Shown one piece after another: positions 34,733-45,853 of a stretch of 64,000 nucleotides of DNA. The stretch is taken from contig NC_083385.1 in the NCBI RefSeq assembly GCF_031755915.1, positions 10,375,001 through 10,439,000 on the forward strand. The letters are read 5' to 3'. Both the position numbers and the translations under genes were made by a program. This DNA is from Ziziphus jujuba (taxonomy: Eukaryota > Streptophyta > Magnoliopsida > Rosales > Rhamnaceae). The notes under the pieces were generated by a model. The model worked only from the letters and a program-made list of their open reading frames with translations. It was not told where the DNA came from and ran no database searches. Numbering within the stretch: the first letter of the stretch is position 1; each line of letters opens with the position of its first letter.

Positions 34733-35512
34733 CAGGCCCTGTTTTAGGGTAAGACCACCAAGACCCTTCCCTTAGGCCTCAAATTATTTGGCCCCTAATT
34801 TTATGATATATATATATATATATATATATGATATCAACGCTCCTAATTAAAAGATTCATAAATAATTATTAGAATTATTTTAAAATATAAAAATGAAGGA
34901 CAAGTTAAGTGAGTTTTTTCTAATATTAATATTTTTTTGATCATTTTTAATATTTATTAATAAGATCATTATTTATATGAGCTGAAATAGATTTATAGGT
35001 GATAAATTGGTAGATCAATTTCAACAAGTCTTAAAAAAGTAAAATTATGATAAATGCATTAATGGTTTGCTCAATTTAATTTGTAGCCAAATAATTGTTA
35101 ATTATTTTAATATATTTTTTTAATTTTTTATTTAATAATTAAGAATATATATTTTCATAAAAAAATACAAATTGGCATCTCTTTCTTTTTGGATGTAACA
35201 GGCACAAATACTTCTAAAAATAAAAAAAACCTTTATTATATTCAAAGTTTTTTTTTTTTTATGTAAATTGAGAAATTTAGTATATTGCTTCAAATTTTCT
35301 TAGTTTTCTCTCAACTTACGAAATAGGGTTTTAATTTTAATTTATATTTTATAATATATTTAGTGTATGATTGTTTTTCATAAGTATTTTAGTGTTAAAT
35401 ATTAAAACAACATTGAGTATGAAAATAAATTTACTTTGCAAAAATAAGAAATTTCCTATATGGCCTATCTTCCTTTCTTCCCTAAGGCACAAGTAACCTT
35501 AAGCCGACCCTG
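34733..35512. mobile_element. Non-autonomous hAT-like DNA transposon (780 bp)
   Basis: The left end starts CAGGCCCTGTTTTAGGG. The reverse complement of the right end starts CAGGGTCGGCTTAAGG and shares the later CCTTAGG(C/G) block, giving short imperfect terminal inverted repeats that begin CAGG, as in many plant hAT elements. An 8-bp near-match duplication flanks it. The interior is very AT-rich, with a (TA)n run and no transposase frame, so it would depend on a transposase made elsewhere. Confidence 0.6.
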
Positions 35513-35520
35513 TGAAAGAT
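35513..35520. repeat. Target-site duplication of the hAT-like element, right copy
   Basis: TGAAAGAT; see the left copy at 34725-34732. Confidence 0.65.
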
Positions 35521-38500
35521 AGCAAAGCTTGCATCCTTCTGGGAAATGGAAAGAAGGCAAAGGGGTTTTTATTTATTTTATTTTTCTGGGGGGGTTTTTT
35601 TTACGAGTGGAAAATAACAAGCAAAAAGTTGATAAATTGAAAGTGAAGCACGGGAAATAATTTCGTGTAAACGTTCCAGAAAAAGAATTAGAGGGTGGTA
35701 ATGAAAGGGGGTCCCACGGTTCAGACCATGATGATTGTGCAAACCAAGGTACCTCAATCATTGCTCACGCGCGGGTTTAGCTAAAAACGTGGCCGCACGA
35801 TGCTCAAAGAATTGTCAGCCACTGTGTCGGCCAAATGATAACACTTTGGGGCACTACTACCAACTTACAATCTTTGACCAGTCCTATCCTTTTTGGTGCA
35901 TGAGCTCACATACAAACATTCACACACTTATACTCTCTCTCTAAACTTATTTGGCATCGAATTGGATTTTGGAGGCCCTCTTGTCAAATGATGATGCTTC
36001 TCAAAATAATACTTGTTGTCTTTCTCATGCCCAAATCAATAAGACTTCTGCTGTTTTTGAGAGTCCCTGTTTGAATAACAGTGGTAGGAAAAAATATATA
36101 TATATATATATATACATATTCCTTATTTTTTATTTTTATAAATTTTCTTCTTTACTGGCGTGGCTCTTACATACACTTCAAATGGTTTGTCTACTCATTT
36201 CGAAAGGAAACTGCATTCCCAAGCAAAATCCGAAAGTCTCTATTCACCGAAAAAAAAAATCCAAAAGTCTCTTTTCAGCAAGTGTTCTCAGCTGGCTATC
36301 CTATCCTCTACACTGTTCTTCACTTCGGAAAGTTGGATTTTAGCTTTTCCCAATAGGAGGGTTTTGGTATACTCATCCCAAAAGATATGAACATAAGGAA
36401 TATTAAAAATGAAATATATCTCTCCTGTGGCTGTGGGGGTGGTTTTGGTTCAAGTAATCTATTTTAACTCGAGTGGAATACGAAGCGCAACACATCAAAA
36501 TCAAAATACAGAAAATAATAATAATAATAATAATAAGGGACCAATAGAATTCTCCAAAATGCGTTTAGTATCAACCTTAAAAAGCAACTATTGGAGAAAG
36601 ACCCCCACTTCCTTCACCACATGGAGAGGAGGTCTTTGTGCAATACATTATCAAGGTAGAGCATAGGCCTGCGAAGGTAGTGAAAGCCAAAAAAAGTAAA
36701 AAGTATAGCCATGAGTATTGTAGGCTACCCTTTGGGATTATGGAAGAATTTGATTTGGTGCCTTCCAAGTTAGCATTAATAAATTGATTAATAATATACA
36801 ATCTTTATTATTAGTCCTAAAAGCCTGTTAACATGAAGAAAGTAAGCATATAAAGCAGAAAAGAAATTCCAGCACGAAACAAAATGATTGGACTAGCCCT
36901 TCAACCTGAAGTGGTAAAATCTGATTAGGGATTAGATTAGCTTTTGCTTTCCACTACCTTGCATAGAACAGAAGGTCCCCACCAATTATTTGATGGTCTA
37001 GATTCAAGGATTTAGTTTGAAATTGGTGCATAATGTTAAGGGTTAACACGACATTCACACCATCTGTATTATATTGCATAATCAGCACTTCGTACAGAAG
37101 TTACGTGTTCAACCTCAGAATACGAATAAAAAATTCTACATTAATTTAAACTTAGTGCTAAAAGCATAAATTGGCCGAGAATTTCGGCCTTTTGTGCATA
37201 AGGCAATTGAGTATTGCCTTTGTCTTATCAACTAAATGCAACGGAGGCTAATTTTCTCACGACAACAAGACCTGAGAAAAAGTCCAGAAGCATCACATTA
37301 AAGAAGCAAATGGTTCTTAAACAAGTATATTTTTTATGACAAATCCTCTCACCTCTAAAACCTGAAAAGATAGAGAAGATAAGGTGGTCTCCGTGTCAAA
37401 AGCTCCCTAGTATTATATGAATATGTTTCCTTTGAGACATGCATAATCCACTTTCCTTCTAGACAGGCAAATATAATTAAATCTACGTTGCCCAAAATCT
37501 CCAAATTTAGGAACACAGGTGTCTATAAAAACGATCTAGTGGAATCGATTTCCTAATTTAGATGAATACCTAAATACCTAACATCATGGGAAAGAAACTG
37601 TGACAATTCGTACCAGTGTTGTCACTTAGAATATAATTCTTCCTACCCAAATTGGCATTTCATTGGATCCATTATCTCAACTCTCATATTGCTCAAAAGA
37701 ATAATAAACATTTATAGGAATCAAATATTTACTCTAATACCAAATATGTGCTTAATGTGGGTAGCATGTTTCATAAAGCTACTTTAACACGCCACTACTT
37801 CACCTTTTTGCACCCATAACCAATATCATGCGCCTTTACCATGCCAGGAACAGCTTATAGAATCTAATAATAATGCAACAATAACAGATAAAAGAATATA
37901 CCAGAGCATATAAACTTTAGAATCTTTTATAAGCTAATCCACTTACTCAGTTAACATCTATATTAGTAGAATATCAGATGATATCAATTAGTTAACAAAA
38001 ATTTAAACAGTAAACTACCCAAAGTATACAAAAATGGCACTCAAAAAAAGTAAATAGGATATCTTTTTTCTAAAATGATGGAGCACTGTAAATACATATA
38101 TTTATTCTAACTAAGGCTAAACTAAATAATATGCTAATTAGGTGAAATTTAATGACAAAGGAACAGTTTTCTGCAGCAACAATACAGGCATTGTTCATGC
38201 TAATTTACCATCCAATGGAAAAGAGATCCTGCATAACTTTGAAGACATGTTTTGAGGGCCATACTCATTATATTAGAGCAATCATGTCACTTGTGTGCCA
38301 CTTACTACATCAATTTTCCATTCTACATTTTGCTTTTCTTCATCCTTTGCTCATGATAACTAGGACCTCAAGGCATGTTAGAGGCCAAAGAACAAATGGT
38401 CCTGGGGGGACCATGAGAAAACACGCAAAGGTAGCACTATTGACTTAAGTTTCCCAGTTTTTTATTAAAAACCAATAGAATATATCAACTTAGAAGATTA

Positions 38501-39389
38501 TTTAAGTGGCAAAAATAAGAGATGTAATTTGAATATGATTAACAAAGATATTTCAAATTACAATGTGTAATTTGGTCTCACTACAGAAGTAGCATATATC
38601 CTTATACAATGCCAGCAGATAATATATACATGATCTATTAAAAAGGATGATGTAGCGTACATAAGGACACAAATACTCATGCTCATGCGCACATGAATTC
38701 AAACGTGCACACACGCATATATATAGCTACATATATATGAGCAGTTACTTAAATTAGTCTAATAGGAAACTAATCCTAAACTGAATTAACCCACATAGAA
38801 TTTTATTCCATTTGTTGCAGCAACGACATTTACTGATAAAAAGCCACGATGACATCTATGCCTGCGCTGAATAAGTTTCACCAAAACATAAATAAACCCT
38901 GTTACAAATAAATGCATCATGAAGTCACTTGACATTTCAAAATCTGTAGATATCAGACTGCTATAACTCACGTGTCATTGAATATTTATCTTGTTTTACA
39001 AGTCCTAAATTTTACCCTCAACTGGCAAGCTAGTGATTGCCTCTTTTGTTTTAACCTGGCTGAAAAATCTCTAACTCAATCTTTAGTACATTTAAGATAA
39101 GTTCCTGGACATAATTACAAGCCAATGAGAGTTAAAACCAACAGTAAGTTGGGTTTTGACATAAATGTACTGCATTTACTTGTGAATAAATAGAGTGCTT
39201 GGAAAATTCTCATTCTGTGTTTTCCATGCAAAAGGATGAAAGAATTTTACCATCCATCTTGATCAGTCGTTAACCAATATTAGTACTCCAGTCTCCATAA
39301 ACATCAAACATAATCCAAATGAATTGAATGTCAGCAGTAAATCCTCTGAAGCCCAAATTGTAGGGCTGCAAATTTGATGTTGTAGAATG
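35521..39389. other. Gene-poor region left of the small membrane-protein gene
   Basis: The stretch 35680-35960 has promoter-like composition (a TTTGACC W-box-like site near 35873 and a CTCTCTCT run near 35934) but leads only to short frames. Three consecutive ATGs at 35988-35996 open a 28-codon hydrophobic frame of unknown meaning. A minus-strand frame at 36577-36801 contains a hydrophobic segment but starts without ATG. No gene is supported. The right end (up to 39389) should include the 3' untranslated region of the small membrane-protein gene. Confidence 0.5.
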
Positions 39390-42142
39390 TTACATGGACA
39401 GTGGTAACAACAATCTCCTCTCCCTTTTCTTCATCAGTGCCCGCCTGGATATTCTCAGGCGTATAGGAAGAAAGATGCCAAAGCATATAATCACAAAAGA
39501 AAGTCCAACGTGCCTTTGGTAGAATGTCACATAGGATGATACCACAAGCATGATGAACAATAAGGCCCAAAAGATAGCCACGACAACATCAGCCCTGCAT
39601 TATGTTAACATAATTTTTTATATTGAATGTGATCCGTAAGAAAATTAGGCTCTTTGGCATAGATGATGGAAGAGTTATAGATCTGTAGATATTCATTACA
39701 GGATTTCACAAGACATAAAAGCTAACACAGGAAGAATTGCATGAAAATCCAATGGGAGGAAAAATTTGATGAGTTAATCTATGATGTAGTAGCCACTTTA
39801 ATGTTCAACATTGTTCCAGCCCCATATATCCATTCAACCACTATGCAACAACTTGCAAGCTAGGTCTATCTATGTTGAGGTGAATCTGTTCTGCCTGCAG
39901 TTGATGTTAAAATCTCATGTCAAACTTTTTATACAGAGGAAATAAGCATGGAATGGTGCTGCTTCAAAAGATGGCAGTCCTTCCCATCTTCATTATGAGA
40001 TAACAAAAAAGATAATGTAATGGAGTCTAAAAAAGACAGGTGAAAAACACTTCTGAATCAACTCCAGATGATTTAAAAGTCACACGATTCTAAAATCCTT
40101 TGCTGGTAGTCAAAACTTAAAAGGAAATTTTAATCAAGTTAAAATTATAAGCAGCCACATTCGTCTTTTTCCAACAGAAACTATAGTTGATCCTGGGGTT
40201 TTTCTAGAGTATTTATATCCCATCAAGATTGAGAGTTAGAGCATCCTCAAGGGACTCTTTAAGGTAAAAGAGTATATTCTCTATAATAAAGAACATCCTT
40301 TAAAATAATTAGTAAAATTTAAAAATGTTCTCCAACAAACTTTCTATTTAACCTCTTTCTTTTTATTTTTTCTATAAACATTTATTGTTTTACTTGTAGC
40401 ATCTCTCTTTTATATGAGTTACCTACTTTTTTAAATATTATAATAGTGGCATAGGAAAATGTGTTACATTCAATTAAATAAATATAATATTGAAATAAAG
40501 AGTGGTTTTGGCTCTCTACATTTGGAGAGCCAAACCAACTCTTTATATTAAAAAGTCAAAATAAAGAGTTTATTGGAGCTCCTTTTTCAAATGTTGTCTC
40601 TTTAAAATAAAGAGAATGCCACATTTAAAGAGTCCCTTGGGGATGCTGTTAGAGTAAGCTGAACTGCAAGATTATGCCCTACCATCAAAAAAAGCCTTTT
40701 CCAGCCTTATTGGTTCTTCCACAACAAATCCAAGAAACAATCCATAATGAGATGACATACTTACAAATCCAAGAAACAATCCATAATGAGGAGACATACT
40801 TACAAATCCAAGAAACAATCCATAATGAGGAGACATACTATAGGAGTTTGAGCTATCCAGGACCGAAACTACTTGTGAATTTAAGCGCAAAGCAATTCAC
40901 AATGGGCATATATTTTTCTCTAAAGAAGTGACACATAATTCACTTCATATCCACTTTACTGTTTTGCAAAGTTTATCTGCTAATGGAAGGCATTTCCCTA
41001 TCTAAACCTAATCATAGATTACATAAATGAGAGGTCTGTGAGCATTCAAATACCACCCTCCTAATCCATATCTGGGAAGCATAACACTACCATAAAGGTG
41101 ATATCTTCTACTTTTCAAGTGGGATTTCCAAAACAGATAAAAGAGGAACACTTGAGAAACACTGTTTACAAAAAATTATCTATAACATTTGGGTTCAACT
41201 ACAAGAATCTTTAGGAACAAAAGCCAGTGAAGGAATGACATATAATATTTACTTATGGGGTATAAAGACAACATTACAGTAGAAATTATGAACCTCGATA
41301 TAACATGACAGCACAAATTATGAAGCTCGATATCAGAAAAGTGCAAGTTTCTACTTATTTCCAAATTCTATAATTACAAACTAAAGAAGGAACAATGGTC
41401 AGATACAGGTTATTAGACATTTAAATCTTAACTGAGCTACCCTCAGGAAGAGCTCTTGGCTCTTTTTTGGGGAAAAAAAAATGCTACAATTTAAAACAAT
41501 GAGGACAATTATCCTACTTAAGTCATCCATTAACCAGAAATTAAGTGTCGAACTGCAATTCAGTTCGATGGTAAACTCCCTAGTATTTTTAAATTCAAAA
41601 CAAAATTCTGATGGGTGAATATTTTCAATTCACTAAAGAAGTCCTTTTTTCTTGAATAATTATATTTATATAGTCATTGCCAGGAGTGAATTAGGATTTG
41701 AATTTTAGTCTATTAAAAGCATTCACAATTTCAAGCACAATATTCTAATTCAACAATTATATTATATAATTTAATATTCCGAAAAGGTTTCGGAATAAGG
41801 TAGCAACCGCCCGAAAGAGCGACGAAAATTTGAACTGGTCAAGACGTTGCTCTATTTACTATGCAACAATGAATAATAATAATAATAATAATAAAAACAA
41901 AATTCAGCGAGCAAAAACAGCAAAATAAGAAAATTCCTCAAAGAAAATAACACTTGTTAAATTGAAATTCTTAGATCCAATATACGAAAAATTGAATTTA
42001 AAATAGCAGTAAAAATGGAAAAGAGAAGTTACCGGGAAGTGAAGTGGGGTTTGGGGGAAAAGAAAGTGAGGGCGGGCCACTTATACTGGGATCGGATCTG
42101 ATAGTCTCTGAGTTGCTCAACGAGTTTAGACCGAGTTATCAT
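39390..42142 (-). CDS. Small plant membrane protein of unknown function (104 aa, two exons)
   Basis: Exons 42142-42033 and 39594-39390 join across a GT-AG intron of about 2.4 kb (phase 2) into 104 codons plus stop. The N-terminal half is polar and basic (MITRSKLVEQLRDYQIRSQY), ending in an aromatic patch. The second exon carries two hydrophobic segments (about residues 40-58 and 64-81) separated by a short YQRH turn, then a basic tail with KKRERRLLLPLSM at the very C-terminus. From memory, this organisation (MITRSKL...start, basic tail, LLPLSM end) recurs in uncharacterised single-copy plant proteins, but I know of no assigned role. The gene is head to head with the LIKE-COV gene, 418 bp apart. 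The intron holds a MITE and a 39-bp tandem repeat. A hairpin-type two-helix membrane protein is inferred. Confidence 0.8.
40239..40648. mobile_element. MITE, probably Tourist/PIF-Harbinger type (410 bp), copy 1
   Basis: The left end is GAGCATCCTCAAGGGACTCT and the right end, reverse complemented, is CAGCATCCCCAAGGGACTCT: about 22 of 24 terminal bases match. The trinucleotide TTA lies directly outside both ends (40236-40238 and 40649-40651), the duplication typical of PIF/Harbinger; read as GTTAG it could be 5 bp. The interior is AT-rich and non-coding. It sits in the intron of the small membrane-protein gene. A related copy lies at about 62018-62376. Confidence 0.85.
40724..40840. repeat. Three-copy tandem repeat, period 39 bp
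   Basis: ACAAATCCAAGAAACAATCC starts at 40724, 40763 and 40802. The three 39-bp units are almost identical (one G/T and A/G difference). The period is a multiple of three and stays open on both strands, but the repeat lies inside the intron of the small membrane-protein gene. Confidence 0.95.
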
Positions 42143-42560
42143 CTCTCTGATCGGAGATATCTTTCTTCTCCGACCTTCTTTCACTCCCAGCACAAACCAA
42201 TGAATGTCACATTCAAATTGGACTTTGTGAAATTTTGATAAAACTACCAAACTACCAACTATTCTCCAGCGCTGAAAAGATTTTCCGCACGTTTTTTTTT
42301 TGGCGGTGATTGTCCTGCTCGGATTTGCATTTTAGACGCGGCGAACCGCCATTTAATAGATTTGGGCTAAAAGCGACGCCCCGTTGCCTCACAATTGGGC
42401 CTAAAAACAAAAAGGGCTTTTCTAAATGGGCTTATCATTCTTGCAGATAGAGATCCAATAGAAAAGAATAATAATAATTAATAAATGAAAAAAACATGGG
42501 AAGGGAAAGATTAACGACTCGACTTCCATAACAGAAAGCATGCAGTTGTGTACAGAGAAA
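42143..42560. promoter_or_regulatory. Shared bidirectional promoter with site II (TGGGCY) and E2F-type motifs
   Basis: This 418-bp interval separates two divergent start codons. It contains TGGGCT (42363), TGGGCC (42396) and TGGGCT (42427), the site II motif bound by TCP factors in growth-associated and housekeeping plant promoters, and TTTGGCGG at 42299-42306, which fits the E2F consensus TTTSSCGS. Its central part is clearly more GC-rich than the flanks. There is no obvious TATA box for either gene. Confidence 0.7.
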
Positions 42561-44109
42561 ATGGGAGGAAGAAGGGAAAGAGATCTAGAGCGACTGATTC
42601 CAAATGCAGGAATTGAAAACCCTTTTGAAATTAATGGAAGCCCAAACTCATCCCCCATTTCCATATCAGCTCCTCCTGTATCTTCTTCTTCCTTTTCATC
42701 TTCTTCTCCTTCGCATCACCACCTTGGAAAAGAGGTTTGCCAATTTTCATTCTTTGTTTTTCGTAATCTTCTCGCTTTGTTTCTCTTATGAATAAAAATC
42801 TTGTTTGGGTTCCTGGAAAAATCTGAGTGATGTGCGTTTCCATGTGTGATTGTGTGTGTGTGTATGTGTTTTGTTTTTTTTTTGTTTTTTTTTTTTTTTG
42901 GGTCCCCCGTGCAGACAGCTTCCAAAGTCATTCGTAGCTGGGCTTGGAGAAAGTTTATGACAGGATGGTTAGCTTCGCTTTCTTTAATTAACTTCACTTT
43001 TTCTACATCTCATAATTTCAATAATGTAGGTTAGCATAATTTGACAAATTTATTTGTATGTTTGTATAGGAATTGAACATGGTATTTTTCGAGTTATGTG
43101 TGGACCAGCCACTCGAATTCTAATAAATCATATGTATTTTACTTGTAGCAAAGCAAATATTTACAAAATCTCTGAGCTGAAATTGTTTATTATATTTGGT
43201 AGTCATTCTACATAATGTTAAACCTTGGTCCTAAATCCATAACTATCATCAACGTATACTTACTAGTTTAGCACCATGCCCTGCATTTGATGTGTAACAA
43301 ACACAGACTCTGCACTGTTTTGCAGTGTCATTCTATTGCCAATAGCCATTACTTGCTATGTCACATGGTGGTTTATTCATTTAGTTGACGGACTTTTCTC
43401 ACCGGTGTTCGTTCATCTCGGCATTGACATATTTGGTCTCGGCTTTATGGCCTCCATCACTTTCATTTTCCTGATTGGTGTCTTCATGTCTTCATGGTTG
43501 GGAGCTAGTGTTCTTAGTTTGGGAGAAGTTTTTATAGAAAAAATGCCCTTCATTAGCTATATCTACTCTGCTTCAAAACAAATCAGTGCAGCAATATCTC
43601 CAGGTAATTACAAAAGTTATTGATATCAACTTTGAGTGTTGAAAACATGGCTTATAAATAAAACTTCTATTTCAGATCAGAACAACAATGCCTTTAAGGA
43701 AGTAGCAATCTTAAGGCATCCGCGTATCGGAGAATATGCATTAGGCTTCATCACCTCTTCTGTAATTCTCGAAATGGCTTCAGGTGCAGAGGAACTCTGC
43801 TGTGTTTATGTGCCTACAAACCACATTTATGCTGGAGACGTTTTTCTCATCAGCTCCAAGGATATAATGAAGCCTAATCTTTCTGTTCCAGAAGGGATTG
43901 GTAAGACCACTCTCACAATAAATCATAAATCTGCCTTTTGTCGCTTCTCCCAGCAAGTTAATAATCTGGTTTTTGGAATTTCATACGAGACAGAGATTTT
44001 CATGTCGGGTGGCATATCCATACCTCGTATGTTGACCACATCTGATGCTTCTCGAGCTATTCCTGTGGCAGGACTCGGAAAAGTTGTAGTCCCACCATTT
44101 CAAATATGA
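42561..44109 (+). CDS. LCV: LIKE-COV membrane protein (DUF502 family)
   Basis: Plant COV1 and LIKE-COV proteins are Golgi/endomembrane proteins needed for vascular patterning and protein trafficking to vacuoles. Exons 42561-42734, 42915-42967, 43326-43603, 43676-43900 and 43994-44109 close into 281 residues; family members are usually about 260-280. Seen: a polar Ser-rich N-terminus (MGGRRERDLERLIPNAG), the KVIRSWAWRKFMTGC entry into transmembrane segment 1 (about residues 75-96, with WWFIHLVDG), a second segment with FIFLIGVFMSSWLGAS, then the conserved IYSASKQISAAISPDQN, VAILRHPRIGEYALGFITS, CCVYVPTNH and SGGISIPRML motifs. An in-frame ATG at 42540 would add seven residues; I prefer 42561 by comparison with family N-termini. 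Intron 4 could be read through for a short distance, but the spliced form restores the family sequence. Convergent with DDM1. Confidence 0.94.
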
Positions 44110-44445
44110 TGTCCCTTCGCGGATACCCGCCGGGTGGTTCGAACTTTAAAAGTTTGTGCATTAGCTAATCAAGAACAGCCCAGATCATCAGAGCGGAAAA
44201 GTCAACTAGCTTCGGCATAGAGTTTAGTATTCTGATTGTTAAGAGAGCTCTGGCGATGTAGAAATCAGAGAGAGCTCTTCATGGTGAGTAGTGCCCCTCC
44301 TCAGCTAAATGTGTACGAAAGGCAAGAAGAATTAATAATGCTAGAACATATTCGTTGTAATGTTCTGATGCAGTTAGTTGCTAACCCAAGCAGGATACGA
44401 AAAGAAGTTGCAGAGGCAACAAAATGAAGCTCGGTTCTGATATTA

Positions 44446-44451
44446 ATAAAA
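44446..44451 (+). terminator. Possible polyadenylation signal of the LIKE-COV gene
   Basis: AATAAA about 337 bases past the stop codon, before the end of the convergent DDM1 gene. A plausible position, not proven. Confidence 0.45.
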
Positions 44452-44914
44452 TTCACGTATGGTTTATACAGCTCTGCGAGTATTTGATCCTCTTTTAAGA
44501 GTTTTATTTAGCTTTTGTTTCTTTATACGGCCTTATACATTCTCAGTCATTAGGTTTTTTCTTTGTTTTTGTTCTCCCTTTTTTGGTCGGATGCAATTAA
44601 CGCCACAAGAAGAAAATTTATCAGAAGGCAGCCTACTGCATCGTCTTTTTCCATTCCTTTCAAATACAAACATGGTGCCTATACAATCAAGATAATTAGA
44701 TGTTTGGAACTTACAAGTTCCCTTACAAAAATAAGGCCAAAAAATGGCTCCTTTTCTCCATCCTATACTGCGAGACATATACAAAATTATAGGCACCCAT
44801 CTAAGAGCATCTTTAGCTCCAAAACTCTGAACATGCAATTGTTCAAATACCAACTCCAAAAAGGAAAATCCAATAACACCCTGTCCACCTACTTCAGCGT
44901 CCCAAAACAGGTAA

Positions 44915-45812
44915 TCAACTATTGAGCGTAGAGAGCATGCCACCACTTGCAGTTGGTATCACCACTTCCCAGCCAGGCCCCTTAAGAGGAACTCCATGTT
45001 TAGACTCTTCTTCATCACTTGATATACCACCAATCAGATCCCCACGATCCATGACCCTCTCCAAATCTTCATCACTGATATCCGTTTGTACCATCTTGTC
45101 TTCAGCAGTTTCTTCATCTCGGAGTAGAGCTAACAGATCCTCTTCCTGAAATTGTCATAAACACACAAGCCAATATCAGTCTGTACAACACTTCACAACA
45201 AACAACATGACATCTTGGTTTCTGCGGTTATCCCAAAATATAAACTTATATACAAATATATAATCCAGATTATGACAGTGAATGCCATCAGTAGCACCTG
45301 CATACATTTTAGACACTGTTCACAAGCATATTCTGCCAGTTGTGTTCAAGAAGAGCAGCAAGAATGGCATGTCAAAATAATAAAATATCAAATGCAAATG
45401 TAAATAAGACAAACCTCCAGAACATCTGAATAGCCCTTCGTATTTTCTAATTGAAACTGCCCTTTTCCAATGACCACGTGCTCAAGCTTCAACTTACTAA
45501 AAGCTCTTTTTAAAATGCGACCCTGGTAACAAATAAATTCTCAAAATTCTTTCCTACAAAGAAATATATAGCACTGAATTCATGAGGGAATCCATAAGTC
45601 AACAACTATCACAAAGTTTACCTCTACTGATTGAGCTGTTGCAAGCCTATAAACATGAACAGGCTTAGTCTGCCCAATTCTATGACATCTATCCATAGCC
45701 TGCAAATCCATTTGAGGGTTCTGGAATGCACATGCAACAAGATGAATAGTCTAACTATACATGACACATGCAAATAAAGGATAGACGACTAAAAAACACA
45801 CACACACACACC

Positions 45813-45853
<41 letters not shown>

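Noticed and set aside
35951..36343. 130-codon plus-strand frame after a promoter-like stretch
   Set aside because: It begins at TTG, not ATG, and runs through a (TA)n microsatellite (Tyr-Ile repeats), so it is unlikely to be coding.
36577..36801. Minus-strand frame with a hydrophobic segment
   Set aside because: It starts at TTG and lacks a clear acceptor or donor or family similarity.
38152..38448. 98-codon plus-strand frame
   Set aside because: No motif and no splice context; lies in the 3' flank of the small membrane-protein gene.
44236..44427. 63-codon frame after the LIKE-COV stop, considered as a further exon
   Set aside because: The LIKE-COV frame already ends at a family-typical length; this is its 3' untranslated region.
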